DNA from: Hyphomicrobiales bacterium
GTDB taxonomy: Bacteria; Pseudomonadota; Alphaproteobacteria; Rhizobiales; Rhizobiaceae
Direction of reading: 5' to 3'
Assembly (NCBI GenBank): GCA_900473915.1
Contig: UCNG01000008.1
Span: 183,371 to 247,370, forward strand
DNA: 64,000 bases
Each line of letters begins with the position of its first letter. The stretch's first letter is position 1. The notes below the pieces were generated by a model. That model saw only the letters and a program-made list of their open reading frames with translations. It was not told the origin of the DNA and made no database searches. Shown here piece after piece: positions 10,259 to 20,501 of this stretch. The translations under genes and the position numbers were made by a program.

Positions 10259-10833
10259 TGCTCTCTCTCCTGAAGGCAGACAACCACCGTCGCATGCCGT
10301 GGAAAAACGGCGGCGGCGTCACGGTCGAAATCGCCATTCACCCGCAAGGCGCGTCAGTCGATGATTTCGACTGGCGCATCTCCACGGCAACAGTGGCCAG
10401 CGATGGCCCCTTTTCCATCTTTCCCGGCATCGACCGCACATTGTCGGTGCTGGAGGGGGACGGCATCGTGCTTGATGTCGAGGGGGAGGAAACGAAACTC
10501 ACCCGCGAAAGCGCACCGCTGGCTTTCGCCGCCGACGCCCGTTCCAGCGCGCGCCTGACCGGATCGGCCATTACCGACCTCAATGTCATGACACGGCGCG
10601 GCCGTTTTACCCATAGGGTCAGCCGCCTGCCTGTCGATGACACCACATTGGTTGTGGCCGATGGCAACCCGGCGCTTCTTTTCTGCGCCGAAGGCCAGCT
10701 CGACCTGACTTCGGATGGCGAGGCAATTCATCTGGAGAAACTGGACTGCGCGGTTTTCGCAAACTGCAATGCCATGCCCCTGACGATCAAGGGCAAGGGA
10801 ACGGCATTTCTGATCTCGATCATTGCAGCCTGA
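10258..10833 (+). CDS. hutD: HutD family protein
   Basis: 191 residues, bicupin-like fold. The family hallmark MPWKNGGGVTVEIAI is near the N-terminus, followed by FDWRISTATVASDGPFS. HutD occurs in hut clusters and is thought to limit hut activity, but its biochemical role is unsettled. The start at 10258 overlaps the transporter stop as TGATG, a coupling arrangement; an in-frame ATG 12 bases upstream is less likely. Confidence 0.88.
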   Translation: MLSLLKADNHRRMPWKNGGGVTVEIAIHPQGASVDDFDWRISTATVASDGPFSIFPGIDRTLSVLEGDGIVLDVEGEETKLTRESAPLAFAADARSSARLTGSAITDLNVMTRRGRFTHRVSRLPVDDTTLVVADGNPALLFCAEGQLDLTSDGEAIHLEKLDCAVFANCNAMPLTIKGKGTAFLISIIAA

Positions 10834-10902
10834 TCAGAGCCCGTCGCAGCGGCCGGATGGGTCGCACGAAAAATATTCCCTTAAAACATTGGGTGGCATA
10901 TT

Positions 10903-10932
10903 AAAGGGTCGCGACTTGTGTCGCGGCCCTTT
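10903..10932. terminator. Long hairpin between hutD and the D-amino acid transaminase gene
   Basis: AAAGGG-T-CGCGAC pairs with GTCGCG-G-CCCTTT over a 4-base loop. It can end the hut transcript, though the T-run is only three bases. It lies 20 bases before the next start, so it could instead be a leader structure of that gene. Confidence 0.55.
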
Positions 10933-10952
10933 CACGTCAGGACTCATCCCAC

Positions 10953-11834
10953 ATGGCCGTTTCAGCAGAAGAACTTGAAAACCGCATCGTTTATGTCAAC
11001 GGCGAATATGTCACCGCCCGCGATGCCCGCATTTCCATTTTCGACCGTGGCTTTCTCTTCGGCGACGGCATTTACGAAGTCACCGCCGTTCTGGAAGGCA
11101 AGCTCATCGACAGCGAACCGCATATGACGCGCCTGCGCCGCTCGACCGGCGAGATCGGCATTCCCATGCCGATGAGCGTGGATGAGATCGTCGCTGTTGA
11201 GCGCGAATTGATCCGCCGCAACAATCTGACTGAAGGTCTGGTCTATCTGCAAGTGACGCGCGGCGACGGACGCGACCGGGATTTTGTGCCTGCAAAGGAC
11301 ATGAAGCCATCGGTTGTTCTGTTCACACAGGAAACCGGCCTGCTCGACAAGCCGGTATTGAAGACCGGCGCGCGCGTGCTTTCGCTCGAAGATCTGCGTT
11401 GGAAGCGCCGCGACATCAAGACTGTCTGCCTGCTGCCGCAGGCGCTCGCCAAGGAAATCGCCAAGAATGCCGGTTGCGATGAAGCATGGATGATCGAGGA
11501 CGGCTACGTGACCGAAGGCGCATCGTCCACCGCCTATATCGTGACCAAGGACGATGTCGTCGTCACGCGCCCTAACAGCAATTCCATCCTGCCCGGCTGC
11601 ACGCGGCGCTCGCTTCTGCAACTGATCGCAGAGACCGGCATGAAGCTGGAAGAGCGCCTCTTCACCATTGATGAAGCCTATGCTGCAAAGGAAGCTTTCC
11701 TCACCAGCGCAGGCACATTCGTTACGCCGATCACTGTCATCGATGAAAAGACCATCGGCGATGGAAAGCCCGGCCCGATCGCCCAACGCCTGCGCGAAAT
11801 CTATCTCGACCACGCGCGCCGTACGGCAATCTGA
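10953..11834 (+). CDS. dat: D-amino acid aminotransferase (PLP fold type IV)
   Basis: 293 residues. It moves the amino group between D-amino acids and 2-oxo acids, making or using D-alanine and D-glutamate. The N-terminal YVNGEYVTARDARISIFDRG, the PLP lysine in RRDIKTVCLL (Lys156) and the EGASSTAYIV turn are those of the D-AAT branch rather than IlvE. A D-aminopeptidase gene lies 16 kb away in the window, but the two are not linked in an operon. Confidence 0.85.
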   Translation: MAVSAEELENRIVYVNGEYVTARDARISIFDRGFLFGDGIYEVTAVLEGKLIDSEPHMTRLRRSTGEIGIPMPMSVDEIVAVERELIRRNNLTEGLVYLQVTRGDGRDRDFVPAKDMKPSVVLFTQETGLLDKPVLKTGARVLSLEDLRWKRRDIKTVCLLPQALAKEIAKNAGCDEAWMIEDGYVTEGASSTAYIVTKDDVVVTRPNSNSILPGCTRRSLLQLIAETGMKLEERLFTIDEAYAAKEAFLTSAGTFVTPITVIDEKTIGDGKPGPIAQRLREIYLDHARRTAI

Positions 11835-11860
11835 AGCAAGATGCGCCTTTTCCCTCGCTC

Positions 11861-11944
11861 CTCATCCTGAGCCTGTCGAAGAATCGAAGGAGAGAGGGAA
11901 AACCCACCGGGCCTGCCCTCTTCCTTCGACAAGCTCAGGATGAG
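11861..11944. repeat. Inverted pair of CTCATCCTGAGCYTGTCGAAG repeats
   Basis: A 21-base arm at 11861-11881 and its reverse complement at 11924-11944 differ at one base and are separated by 42 bases. The element lies between the converging ends of the transaminase gene and gguB. Copies of this motif are common in intergenic DNA of many alphaproteobacteria. Confidence 0.7.
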
Positions 11945-11963
11945 GGACAAGCGCCGAAGTGCC

Positions 11964-13166
11964 TCAGCGTTTTTGATTGTAGACGTCGATACACACCGCT
12001 CCGAGAAGAACAATTCCCTTGATGACCTGCTGGTAATCGATACCGATGCCGAGGATCGACATGCCGTTGTTCATCACGCCCATGATGAGCGCGCCGATTA
12101 CCGCACCCGTCACACGGCCCACGCCGCCATAGGCCGAGGCACCGCCGATGAAGCAGGCCGCGATCACGTCCAGCTCAAAGCCGATACCGGCCTTGGGCGT
12201 CGCCGTGTTGAGACGCGCCGCGAAAACCAGACCGGCGAGTGCTGCCAGCACGCCCATATTGACGAATGCGAGGAAGGTCAGCCGCTCGGTCTTCACGCCG
12301 GAAAGCTTGGCGGCATGGCGGTTTCCGCCCACTGCATATATCTGCCGTCCAAGGACGGTGCGATTGGTCAGAAACGCATAAGCCGCAATCAGAACCGCCA
12401 TGATGATGAGCACGTTCGGCAAGCCGCGGTGCATGGAAATCAACAGCGACAGATAGGCAATCGCGGCAAAAAACAGGATGTTCTTTATGACGAACAATCC
12501 AAAGGGTTCCGTTTCCACCTCATGGGCGATATGGCGCTGGCGGGATTTCACATTCTGCCAGATCATGAAACCTGCAAGCAGCACGCCGATGATGAGCGAT
12601 GTCAGATAGACACCGCCGGTCGTACCGATGATTTCGGGAATGAAGCCGGACGAAAGTTTCTGGAACACCACCGGAAACGGCCCGACCGATTGTCCGCCCA
12701 GCACGGCCAGCATCAGGCCCTTGAAGACCAGCATGCCCGCCAGTGTGACGATGAAGGACGGAATATTGAAATAGGCGACCCAGAAGCCCTGTATCGCGCC
12801 GATGAGCCCGCCCACCAGCAGGCAGAGAATTGCCGCGATGGGAAAAGGTACGCCGAGCCTCACCATCATCACCGCCGCAAGTGCACCGATAAAGCCGCAG
12901 ACCGAGCCGACGGAAAGATCGATATGGCCGGTGACGATGATGAGCAGCATCCCCAATGCCATGATGACGATATAGCTGTTCTGCAGCACCAGATTGGTGA
13001 GGTTCAGCGGCTTCATCAGCACGCCGCCCGTCACGATCTGGAAAAAGATCATGATCGCGACCAGCGAGAGCAGCATGCCGGATTCGCGCAGATTGTTCTT
13101 GAGATAGCGCTCCACGCTGCTCGCCGGAGCCTTCGACCCGCTGCTTCCGATGATGTTCTCGCTCAT
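11964..13166 (-). CDS. gguB: Sugar ABC transporter permease (GguB)
   Basis: 400 residues with about ten membrane spans and the [10 protein letters not shown] and [14 protein letters not shown] segments of the BPD-transp-2 sugar permeases. A long hydrophilic insert around residues 180-200 ([17 protein letters not shown]) is typical of the XylH/GguB branch. It overlaps gguA by 4 bases and is the last gene of the minus-strand unit. With GguA and ChvE it imports several monosaccharides, such as galactose, arabinose and xylose. Confidence 0.88.
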   Translation of the reverse strand: MSENIIGSSGSKAPASSVERYLKNNLRESGMLLSLVAIMIFFQIVTGGVLMKPLNLTNLVLQNSYIVIMALGMLLIIVTGHIDLSVGSVCGFIGALAAVMMVRLGVPFPIAAILCLLVGGLIGAIQGFWVAYFNIPSFIVTLAGMLVFKGLMLAVLGGQSVGPFPVVFQKLSSGFIPEIIGTTGGVYLTSLIIGVLLAGFMIWQNVKSRQRHIAHEVETEPFGLFVIKNILFFAAIAYLSLLISMHRGLPNVLIIMAVLIAAYAFLTNRTVLGRQIYAVGGNRHAAKLSGVKTERLTFLAFVNMGVLAALAGLVFAARLNTATPKAGIGFELDVIAACFIGGASAYGGVGRVTGAVIGALIMGVMNNGMSILGIGIDYQQVIKGIVLLGAVCIDVYNQKR

Positions 13167-14755
13167 TGCCGTTTTCCCTTGTTCCGCATGATGGCGCGCA
13201 TGATATTTTCCTGCGTTGCTTCCTCTCCGGCGACTTCGCCGACGAAAGCGCCTTCATGCATGACGACGATGCGGTCGCAGATGCCGATCAGTTCCGGCAT
13301 TTCCGAAGAAATGACGACCACGCCCTTGCCGCTGTCAGCCAGTGAATTGATGATTGTGTAGATGTCGTATTTCGCGCCGACATCGATGCCGCGTGTCGGC
13401 TCGTCGAGGATCAGCACGTCCGGGCCGGTGAAGAGCCATTTCGACAGCACCACCTTCTGCTGGTTGCCGCCTGAAAGCGTGCCGGTTTCCTGATAGACGT
13501 TGTGGCAGCGAATGCTCATCTGCTCGCGATAGGAATTCGCGATCTTCATTTCGCGAATATCGTCGATGACGCCTTTCGGGCTGACGCCGCGCAAGTGCGC
13601 GAGCGAGATGTTGCGCGAAATGTTCTCGCCCAGAACGAGGCCAAGCTTCTTGCGGTCCTCAGTCACATAGGCAAGCCCAGCCTTGATCGCCCGCGCCACG
13701 GTGGAAATATCCGCCTGCTTGCCGTTGATGCGCGCCTCGCCGCTGATATTCGTGCCCCACGAACGCCCGAAAAGACTCATGGCGAATTCCGTGCGGCCCG
13801 CGCCCATCAATCCGGCAATGCCGACGATCTCGCCCGCCCGCACCTTGAACGAGACGTTCTTGACCGAGTGCCGCTCCGGATGCAGTGGATGATAGACCGA
13901 CCAGTTATCGACTTCAAAGATCACGTCACCGATCTTGGGATCGCGCTTGGGGTAGCGGCTCTCAAGATCGCGATCCACCATCTTTCGAATAATGTCGTCT
14001 TCCTCAACCTCTCCCGCATGACAATCAAGCGTTGCCACCGCCTTGCCATCGCGCAGCACCGTGATCTTGTCGGCGACTTCGCGGATTTCGTTGAGCTTGT
14101 GCGAAATGAGGATCGACGTGATGCCCTGTGCGCGAAACTCCCGCAGAAGAGCCAGCAATGCAGCGCTGTCGGTCTCGTTGAGGCTGGCGGTCGGTTCATC
14201 GAGGATCAGAAGCCGCACGCGCTTCGATAATGCCTTGGCGATTTCGACAAGCTGCTGCTTGCCGACACCAATATCGGTGACGAGCGTATCTGGCTGCTCC
14301 GACAGGCCAACCTTCTGCAAAAGCTCACGGGTGCGCTTGTGCACCGTGCTGCGGTCGATGACACCATAGCTCGCGGGCGGATTGACGAGGAAAATGTTCT
14401 CGGCAATCGTCATCAGCGGTATGAGCGCCAGCTCCTGATGGATGATGACGATACCGAGCGCTTCGGAATCGTTGATGTCGCGAAACTGCCGTTCCTCGCC
14501 GTCAAAGAAGATCGATCCTTCGTAGCTGCCATGCGGATAGACACCCGACAGAACCTTCATCAAGGTCGACTTGCCCGCTCCGTTCTCACCCACAAAGGCG
14601 TGAATCTCGCCCGGCATCACGGTGAAGTTGACATCGCTCAGCGCTTTGACAACCCCGAAAGACTTGCTGATGCCGCGCATTTCCAGAAGCGGCTTGCCGG
14701 TGATTTCCGACTGGCCGTCAGGCTGCTCGCGCAGGACAGGATTGGCTAGGTTCAT
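13163..14755 (-). CDS. gguA: Sugar ABC transporter ATP-binding protein, two ABC domains (GguA)
   Basis: 530 residues made of two ABC modules. The first has Walker [10 protein letters not shown] (residues 56-64) and [11 protein letters not shown]. The second has a degenerate Walker A (GLMGAGRTE), normal for this family, and keeps [15 protein letters not shown] and [13 protein letters not shown]. It energises uptake with GguB and ChvE at the inner membrane. Two hairpins separate it from chvE upstream. Confidence 0.9.
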   Translation of the reverse strand: MNLANPVLREQPDGQSEITGKPLLEMRGISKSFGVVKALSDVNFTVMPGEIHAFVGENGAGKSTLMKVLSGVYPHGSYEGSIFFDGEERQFRDINDSEALGIVIIHQELALIPLMTIAENIFLVNPPASYGVIDRSTVHKRTRELLQKVGLSEQPDTLVTDIGVGKQQLVEIAKALSKRVRLLILDEPTASLNETDSAALLALLREFRAQGITSILISHKLNEIREVADKITVLRDGKAVATLDCHAGEVEEDDIIRKMVDRDLESRYPKRDPKIGDVIFEVDNWSVYHPLHPERHSVKNVSFKVRAGEIVGIAGLMGAGRTEFAMSLFGRSWGTNISGEARINGKQADISTVARAIKAGLAYVTEDRKKLGLVLGENISRNISLAHLRGVSPKGVIDDIREMKIANSYREQMSIRCHNVYQETGTLSGGNQQKVVLSKWLFTGPDVLILDEPTRGIDVGAKYDIYTIINSLADSGKGVVVISSEMPELIGICDRIVVMHEGAFVGEVAGEEATQENIMRAIMRNKGKRQ

Positions 14756-14827
14756 CGCTCGCTCCTAATACAAATTCTGCAACCATTGCCCGCGCAAGAA
14801 AGACAACGCTGTCAACCGCCAAGCCTA

Positions 14828-14847
14828 CCCCAGCCGAAAGGCTGGGG
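14828..14847. other. Tetraloop hairpin between chvE and gguA
   Basis: CCCCAGCC-GAAA-GGCTGGGG is a perfect 8-base stem with a 4-base loop. It has no following T-run on the minus strand and so looks like an mRNA-stabilising or attenuating structure between a binding-protein gene and the ATPase gene. Confidence 0.6.
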
Positions 14848-14874
14848 AATTTGGGGCAATGGCTTGCAGAAAGC

Positions 14875-14902
14875 TCCGGGCATATCCTCCGATGTGCCCG
14901 GA
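14875..14902. other. Second hairpin directly after chvE
   Basis: TCCGGGCA pairs perfectly with TGCCCGGA over 12 bases, starting 8 bases past the chvE stop. It is suited to protect the 3' end of the chvE message. Confidence 0.6.
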
Positions 14903-14909
14903 ACAGAAA

Positions 14910-15974
14910 TTACTGGATCTGGTCTTCCTTATAGTAACCGCTATCGACCAGAACCTGTTTCCAGTTCGACTTGTCGACGATCACCGGCTTGAGTAGATAG
15001 GACGGCACGACCTTGACGCCATTGTCATAGGTCTTGGTGTCGTTGACTTCCGGCTCCTTGCCGCTCATCAGCGCATCGACCATGTCGACCGTGACCTTGG
15101 CGAGTTCACGGGTATCCTTGAAGATGGTCGAATTCTGCTCACCGGCAAGGATCGACTTCACCGAAGGCACTTCCGCGTCCTGACCGGAGACAACCGGCAT
15201 CGGCATGTCGCCGCTGCCATAGCCTACACCCTTGAGCGACGACAGGATACCGATGGAAATGCCGTCATAGGGCGAGAGGACCGCATCGAGCTTCTTGTCG
15301 GCATAATAGGCGGAAAGGATCGAATCCATGCGAGCCTGGGCGGTTGCACCGTCCCAGCGCAGGGTCGCCACCTTGTCCATGCCGGTCTGGCCGCTGGCGA
15401 TCACCACCTTGCCGCTATCGATATAGGGCTGCAGCACCGACATCGCGCCGTTGTAGAAGAAATATGCGTTGTTATCGTCCGGCGAGCCGCCGAAAAGCTC
15501 GATATTGAACGGGCCCGGCTTGTTCTTCAGGTCCAGAGCCTTCTCGATGGACTGTGCCTGCAGCACGCCCACCTGGAAATTGTCGAAGGTCGCATAGTAA
15601 TCGACATTCGGCGTATCGCGGATCAGGCGGTCATAGGCGATGACCTTGATGCCTGCGTCATGTGCCTTGGCCAGAACATCGGAAAGCGTCGTGCCGTCGA
15701 TCGATGCAACGACGAGAACCTTGGCGCCCTTGGTCACCATGTTCTCAATCTGCGCAAGCTGGTTCGGCACATCGTCTTCGGCATATTGAAGATCGGTCTG
15801 GTAGCCGCGTTCCTTCAACACCTTGACCATGTTGTCGCCATCGGCAATCCAGCGCGCCGAAGACTTCGTCGGCATGGCGACGGCGACAAGACCCTTGTCT
15901 TCCGCATGCGCCAGACCGCTAAAGGCAAGCGCGGCCATCGCGACTGCCAGTGTTAGAGATTTCATGCCTGCCAT
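14910..15974 (-). CDS. chvE: Periplasmic multiple-sugar-binding protein ChvE
   Basis: 354 residues with a signal peptide to about residue 24 (GLAHA cut). The mature protein begins with the [21 protein letters not shown] segment typical of ChvE/xylose-binding proteins and ends with [18 protein letters not shown]. It binds sugars for GguA-GguB; in Agrobacterium ChvE also signals sugar to VirA, a role not implied here. The start MAGMKSL at 15974 has GGGAGTGAGACA upstream; a longer open frame upstream lacks signal-peptide character. Confidence 0.9.
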   Translation of the reverse strand: MAGMKSLTLAVAMAALAFSGLAHAEDKGLVAVAMPTKSSARWIADGDNMVKVLKERGYQTDLQYAEDDVPNQLAQIENMVTKGAKVLVVASIDGTTLSDVLAKAHDAGIKVIAYDRLIRDTPNVDYYATFDNFQVGVLQAQSIEKALDLKNKPGPFNIELFGGSPDDNNAYFFYNGAMSVLQPYIDSGKVVIASGQTGMDKVATLRWDGATAQARMDSILSAYYADKKLDAVLSPYDGISIGILSSLKGVGYGSGDMPMPVVSGQDAEVPSVKSILAGEQNSTIFKDTRELAKVTVDMVDALMSGKEPEVNDTKTYDNGVKVVPSYLLKPVIVDKSNWKQVLVDSGYYKEDQIQ

Positions 15975-16094
15975 TGTCTCACTCCCAAATTGGGACAGGT
16001 TTGCGCCTGTCGTTCTCCCAAAATTTCCGCCCCCAACCTTCCGGCCACGCGGAATTCCTCCAAAAAACAAGATGCTTTAAGCTTTCGTTTTTAC

Positions 16095-16139
16095 GCATGT
16101 CTTTGTCCCAAAACCGGTTCCCACTTTTGGGAGACATGC
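16095..16139. repeat. Palindromic REP-like element between dgoA and chvE
   Basis: GCATGTC-TTTG-TCCCAAAA faces TTTTGGGA-GACATGC around an 11-base loop. Both arms match perfectly, with a 4-base bulge on one side. It sits just past the dgoA stop (16141) and may set the boundary between the catabolic and transport parts of this operon. Confidence 0.7.
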
Positions 16140-16140
16140 T

Positions 16141-16773
16141 CTAGCCCGCGATCTTGTCCCATGCCTCAACCGCACGCTGCGCGCGTTCACGCACGTCAGC
16201 GACCGTCAAACCAGCTTTGTACAGACTGGAACCAAGTCCGAAACAGCTCACGCCCGCTGCCCGATAGGTCGCAAAATCCGCTTCGGAAACGCCACCAACG
16301 GCCCCGACCGGAATATCCTTTGGCAAGACGGCGCATACCGCCTTGATGCCATCAGCACCCAGCACACTTGCCGGGAAGAACTTCAGCGCCGATGCGCCCG
16401 CCCGGATCGCTGAAAAGGCTTCCGTCGGCGTGAACACGCCCGGCATAGTCACCATGCCGTGCTGGCTTGCGCGGCGAATGACATCCGGCTCGACATTTGG
16501 GCTGACCAAAAGCCTGCCGCCAACATCATTGAGACGGTCCACATCTTCGACGCTCAGCACCGTTCCCGCACCAATCAGCACATTGGCAGGCGCGAGCTTC
16601 GCGGCTTTCTCGATCGACACGAACGGTTCCGGCGAATTGAGCGGGATTTCAATGGCCTCGAAACCCGTCTCGATCAGGGCGCCGACAATAGCCTCGGTTT
16701 CCTGCCAGCGGATGCCGCGCAGGATCGCGACCAGCGGATAGCGCAATTTCGGCCATGCGATGCGGTCGCTCAT
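16141..16773 (-). CDS. dgoA: 2-dehydro-3-deoxy-6-phosphogalactonate aldolase
   Basis: 210 residues, KDPG/KDPGal class I aldolase family. It splits KDPGal into pyruvate and glyceraldehyde 3-phosphate. The Schiff-base lysine is Lys131 in ALKFFPASVLG, with Glu42 in EAIEIPLNSPEP and the GAGTVLS phosphate loop region. It overlaps dgoK by 4 bases, so kinase and aldolase are coupled, which supports the galactonate assignment over the Entner-Doudoroff one. Confidence 0.88.
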   Translation of the reverse strand: MSDRIAWPKLRYPLVAILRGIRWQETEAIVGALIETGFEAIEIPLNSPEPFVSIEKAAKLAPANVLIGAGTVLSVEDVDRLNDVGGRLLVSPNVEPDVIRRASQHGMVTMPGVFTPTEAFSAIRAGASALKFFPASVLGADGIKAVCAVLPKDIPVGAVGGVSEADFATYRAAGVSCFGLGSSLYKAGLTVADVRERAQRAVEAWDKIAG

Positions 16774-17699
16774 TGCGCAGTTCCTCCGAAAGCGTGCCGT
16801 GCCGCCATGAACAGTCCATCACGCACCAGTTCATCTGCCGCCACGCGCCGGACCGTCAAGCCGCCGATTTCAAGCGCACTCCCGTAGAGCGCGCCCATCG
16901 TGTCATCCGAAAGGAGCAGCACTTCTGCGGGTCCGCCGTAAAGCGTGCGCCCGCCCGCGACTTCCAGCCCGATCAGCAGGCCGGACAAACGGGCAAGCTG
17001 GTCGGTCGGCTTGCGATCATGCACGAGCCAGCCTGCGCGAATGGAGAAAAGCGCGTTGGAAATCAGCGCTGGACTTTCGAGCGACGCCCTGACGCCCGCT
17101 GCGAAAGCCGCGCCATGCGGATCGACCCCGCCCGCACCTTCCAGCGCACCTGCCAGCACAGACTTGTCCTTCAAAAGAGCGAACATTTCGCCGGTCATGA
17201 AGGTCCGGTAATCGGCAAGACCGCCATCGGCAATCCGCACCCATTTGGCATGAGTGCCGGGCATGACGACAACGGCATTATGCGTTCCGCGATGCACGAG
17301 GCCGAGCAGTTTTGTCTCCTCGCCGCGCATCACATCGGGCGATGCCTCGTCCTGCCGGGCGACGCCCGGCAGCATGATGACGTGGCGGCGCGCAGGCACG
17401 CGCACCGCAGCCTTCACAATACCGTCCAGCCCGGCAGGAAGGCTCATATAGGGCGCCTCGATCCAGCCAGTCCGCGAACCGGCCATGCCGCAGATCACCA
17501 CCGGCAGATCATCCGGCGCACTGAGCGAAGCAAGGTGCCGTTCGAGTGTCGGCTCAAAACCGGCTTCCTTTGCCTGCAACAGCCCATCGTCGCCGCGGCT
17601 TTCGCCCAGCACATTGCCATCGGCATCCAGCGTCCAGAGGCGGAACCGGGTGGTGCCCCAGTCCGCTACTGCTGCAAATGGCTTTTTATCGATAGCCAT
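16770..17699 (-). CDS. dgoK: 2-dehydro-3-deoxygalactonokinase
   Basis: 309 residues. It phosphorylates 2-keto-3-deoxygalactonate, feeding DgoA. The N-terminal VADWGTTRFRLW is the ATP-phosphate loop of the DgoK family, and VMPGTHAKWV and FMTGEMFALL are family segments. The start MAIDKKP at 17699 is taken because the 43 residues before it on the open frame are low-complexity and lie inside the dehydratase gene end. It lies 11 bases after the dehydratase stop. Confidence 0.88.
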   Translation of the reverse strand: MAIDKKPFAAVADWGTTRFRLWTLDADGNVLGESRGDDGLLQAKEAGFEPTLERHLASLSAPDDLPVVICGMAGSRTGWIEAPYMSLPAGLDGIVKAAVRVPARRHVIMLPGVARQDEASPDVMRGEETKLLGLVHRGTHNAVVVMPGTHAKWVRIADGGLADYRTFMTGEMFALLKDKSVLAGALEGAGGVDPHGAAFAAGVRASLESPALISNALFSIRAGWLVHDRKPTDQLARLSGLLIGLEVAGGRTLYGGPAEVLLLSDDTMGALYGSALEIGGLTVRRVAADELVRDGLFMAARHAFGGTAQ

Positions 17700-17710
17700 C
17701 CGGGTCGGCC

Positions 17711-19516
17711 TTAGTGGTTGTCTCGCGGCAGGCCGCGCGTATGGGCGATGTCCTGATACTTGACCGCATTTTCCAGAACCGCGCCGGTTTCCATCTGGCC
17801 GACAACCGCACGCTGGATTTCCTGCCACGGCGTCTGGCTTTCCGGATATTTATAGCCGCCAGCCGCTTCCAAAGCCTTGCGGCGCTCGGCCAGTTCCTCA
17901 TCGGAAATCAGGATATCCGCCGTGCCGCGACCGAGATCGATGCGCACGCGGTCGCCGGTCTTGAGAATGGCCAGACCGCCGCCCGCCGCCGCTTCCGGCG
18001 AGGCGTTGAGGATCGACGGCGAACCCGAAGTGCCCGACTGGCGACCATCGCCAATGCAAGGCAGCGACGTAACGCCCTTCTTCAAGAGATAATCCGGCGC
18101 GCGCATGTTGACGACTTCTGCCGCACCCGGATAGCCGATGGGACCCGCCCCGCGCATGAACAGCACCGTATGCTCGTCGATTTCCAGCGACGGATCGTCG
18201 ATGCGGTGATGGTAATCCTCCGGTCCGTCGAACACGACCGCCTTGCCCTCAAAGGCATTCGGGTCCTTGTCGTCGGACAGGTAGCGATTGCGGAACTCGT
18301 CCGAAATGACGCTGAGCTTCATGATCGCCGACGAGAACAGATTGCCGCGCAGCACGCGGAAACCGGCATGCTTCTTCAATGGCTGGTCGTAGGTCTTGAT
18401 GACATTGCCGTCTTCGATGGTCGCGTTCTTGCAGTTCTCGCCGATGGTCTTGCCGTTGACGGTCAGTGCGTCCTCATTGATAAGGCCCTGCCCCATCAGC
18501 TGATTGACCACCGCCGGTACACCGCCGGCATGGTAATAGTCCTCGCCGAGATATTCCCCGGCAGGCTGGAGATTGACCAGAAGCGGGATTTCCTCGCCAT
18601 ATTTCTGCCAGTCATCAACCGTCAGCTCCACGCCGACATGGCGGGCCAAGGCATTCAGATGGATCGGCGCATTGGTTGAGCCGCCAATGGCGGAATTGAC
18701 GCGGATCGCGTTGACGAAGGCATCCTTGGTCAGAATGTCCGACGGCTTCAGGTCTTCATGAACCATTTCCACAATGCGGCGTCCCGTCAGATAAGCCACT
18801 TCCTGACGGTCGCGGTACGGCGCCGGAATAGCGGCGGAACCGGGAAGCTGCATGCCGAGCGCTTCGGCGAGCGAGTTCATCGTCGTGGCCGTACCCATCG
18901 TGTTGCAATAGCCGGTCGATGGAGCCGAGGACGCAACGAGCTTGACGAAGCCCTGATAGTCGATCTCGCCCTTGGCGAGCAGTTCGCGCGCCTTCCAGAC
19001 GATGGTGCCCGAACCCGTGCGTTCGCCACGGAACCAGCCATTGAGCATCGGACCGACCGAAAGGGCGATGGCCGGAATATTGACGGTTGCCGCTGCCATC
19101 AGGCAGGCAGGCGTAGTCTTGTCGCAGCCGATTGTCAGCACGACGCCATCCAGCGGATAGCCGTAGAGCACTTCCACGAGGCCGAGATAGGCAAGGTTGC
19201 GGTCGAGCCCCGCCGTCGGGCGCTTGCCGGTTTCCTGAATTGGATGCACCGGAAATTCGATGACGATGCCGCCTGCCTCGCGAACACCTTCGCGCACGCG
19301 CTTGGCCAGTTCCAGATGGTGACGGTTGCAGGGCGACAGGTCCGAACCCGTCTGCGCGATGCCGATGATCGGGCGGCCCGACTGCAATTCTTCCTGGCTT
19401 AAGCCATAATTCATGTAGCGCTCAAGATAGAGCGCCGTCATATCGACATTGTCCGGATTGTCGAACCATGCACGCGAGCGGAACTTTGGCGTTTTCGGAG
19501 TGACGGGCTTGTTCAT
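17711..19516 (-). CDS. IlvD/Edd-family sugar-acid dehydratase, probably L-arabinonate/D-galactonate type
   Basis: 601 residues. The three cysteines expected to bind the Fe-S cluster are Cys63 (SPCNRHH), Cys131 ([11 protein letters not shown]) and Cys204 (STGYCNTMG), with the same spacing I recall for the Rhizobium L-arabinonate dehydratase. Such enzymes convert aldonates to 2-keto-3-deoxy acids. Its neighbours (sugar dehydrogenase upstream, KDGal kinase downstream, GguC in the same unit) fit galactonate and arabinonate as substrates. The closest alternative is dihydroxy-acid dehydratase (ilvD), which the context makes unlikely. Confidence 0.85.
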   Translation of the reverse strand: MNKPVTPKTPKFRSRAWFDNPDNVDMTALYLERYMNYGLSQEELQSGRPIIGIAQTGSDLSPCNRHHLELAKRVREGVREAGGIVIEFPVHPIQETGKRPTAGLDRNLAYLGLVEVLYGYPLDGVVLTIGCDKTTPACLMAAATVNIPAIALSVGPMLNGWFRGERTGSGTIVWKARELLAKGEIDYQGFVKLVASSAPSTGYCNTMGTATTMNSLAEALGMQLPGSAAIPAPYRDRQEVAYLTGRRIVEMVHEDLKPSDILTKDAFVNAIRVNSAIGGSTNAPIHLNALARHVGVELTVDDWQKYGEEIPLLVNLQPAGEYLGEDYYHAGGVPAVVNQLMGQGLINEDALTVNGKTIGENCKNATIEDGNVIKTYDQPLKKHAGFRVLRGNLFSSAIMKLSVISDEFRNRYLSDDKDPNAFEGKAVVFDGPEDYHHRIDDPSLEIDEHTVLFMRGAGPIGYPGAAEVVNMRAPDYLLKKGVTSLPCIGDGRQSGTSGSPSILNASPEAAAGGGLAILKTGDRVRIDLGRGTADILISDEELAERRKALEAAGGYKYPESQTPWQEIQRAVVGQMETGAVLENAVKYQDIAHTRGLPRDNH

Positions 19517-19559
19517 GTCTTTGTCCTGCTGGGTAAGAGGCCGCGAACGACCCCGTTTC

Positions 19560-20501
19560 CTAATCTACAAATGCTTCGACCGCGTGGCGCTTTCCGAGCA
19601 GAAACGCATCGGCCACATGGGTCAGCGGAGCGAGATCGACATCCGAACGCCCCACGTCGATCAATTGCACGAAACGCTTGTAAAGTCGTTGATACTCACG
19701 GTCAGGCTCGGCCATCTTCTCGGCCCCGGCGACGGTCAGGCGGCTGCCGCCATGGCTGAGCAGAACCGTGCCCTTGTCGGTCTCAATACGAATATCCCAG
19801 GTCTGCGGGCCGGTTTGCCGCCAGTCCAGCTCAAACGAAACCGGTATGCCGCTTTCCGTCTGGAACTTGAGGTCAGCGGCAATGGGCGCCGCGCGATTTT
19901 CTGGAAAGTACAGATCGGATTGGGTCAGAAAAAAGCGTTCCGGCAGAATATGCGTCACGATGGAAAGCGCATTGATGCCCGGATCGAACACACCAAGCCC
20001 GCCCGGCTCCCATATCCATTGCTGGCCGGGGTGCCAGTGGCGCACATCTTCCTTCCATATGACCGATACCGAGCGGATTTCCGCATCTTTCAGGAATTCC
20101 CGCGCCGGTTCGACCGCCGCCGCTTCCCGCGAATGCCACGTGGCATAGAGCGTAACGCCTTCCGCTTCAGCGAGCCGCTCCAGCGCCTGCACTTCGGAAA
20201 TGGTCGCGCCGGGAGGCTTCTCCAGCATCACATGCTTGCGCGCCTTCAAGGCTGCATAGGCTTGGGCGAAGCGGCCTTGCGGCGGCGTGCAGAGCGACAC
20301 CGCGTCAATGGCGATGTCGCTGTCCAAAAGCGCATCGATATCGTGAAAAGACGGCATTCCGTCCAGCCCGGCATTGCGGCTGGCGATGGCTTTCAGCTCG
20401 ATGCCATCGACGGCTTCGATGGACGGCAAATGCTGGTCGCGCGCGATCTTGCCGAGACCGACGATTGCAAGCGCGATGTTGGATTGTGTGGCCATGTTCA
20501 C
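19560..20501 (-). CDS. Gfo/Idh/MocA-family NAD(P)-dependent sugar dehydrogenase (D-galactose/L-arabinose 1-dehydrogenase-like)
   Basis: 313 residues. The Rossmann start [19 protein letters not shown] and the [12 protein letters not shown] segment mark the Gfo/Idh/MocA family, and [18 protein letters not shown] fits the galactose dehydrogenase branch. It should oxidise the sugar to its 1,4- or 1,5-lactone. The GTG start at 20501 overlaps the gguC stop as GTGA; an ATG at 20495 is the alternative. The role is inferred from family and operon; the exact sugar is unknown. Confidence 0.8.
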   Translation of the reverse strand: MNMATQSNIALAIVGLGKIARDQHLPSIEAVDGIELKAIASRNAGLDGMPSFHDIDALLDSDIAIDAVSLCTPPQGRFAQAYAALKARKHVMLEKPPGATISEVQALERLAEAEGVTLYATWHSREAAAVEPAREFLKDAEIRSVSVIWKEDVRHWHPGQQWIWEPGGLGVFDPGINALSIVTHILPERFFLTQSDLYFPENRAAPIAADLKFQTESGIPVSFELDWRQTGPQTWDIRIETDKGTVLLSHGGSRLTVAGAEKMAEPDREYQRLYKRFVQLIDVGRSDVDLAPLTHVADAFLLGKRHAVEAFVD

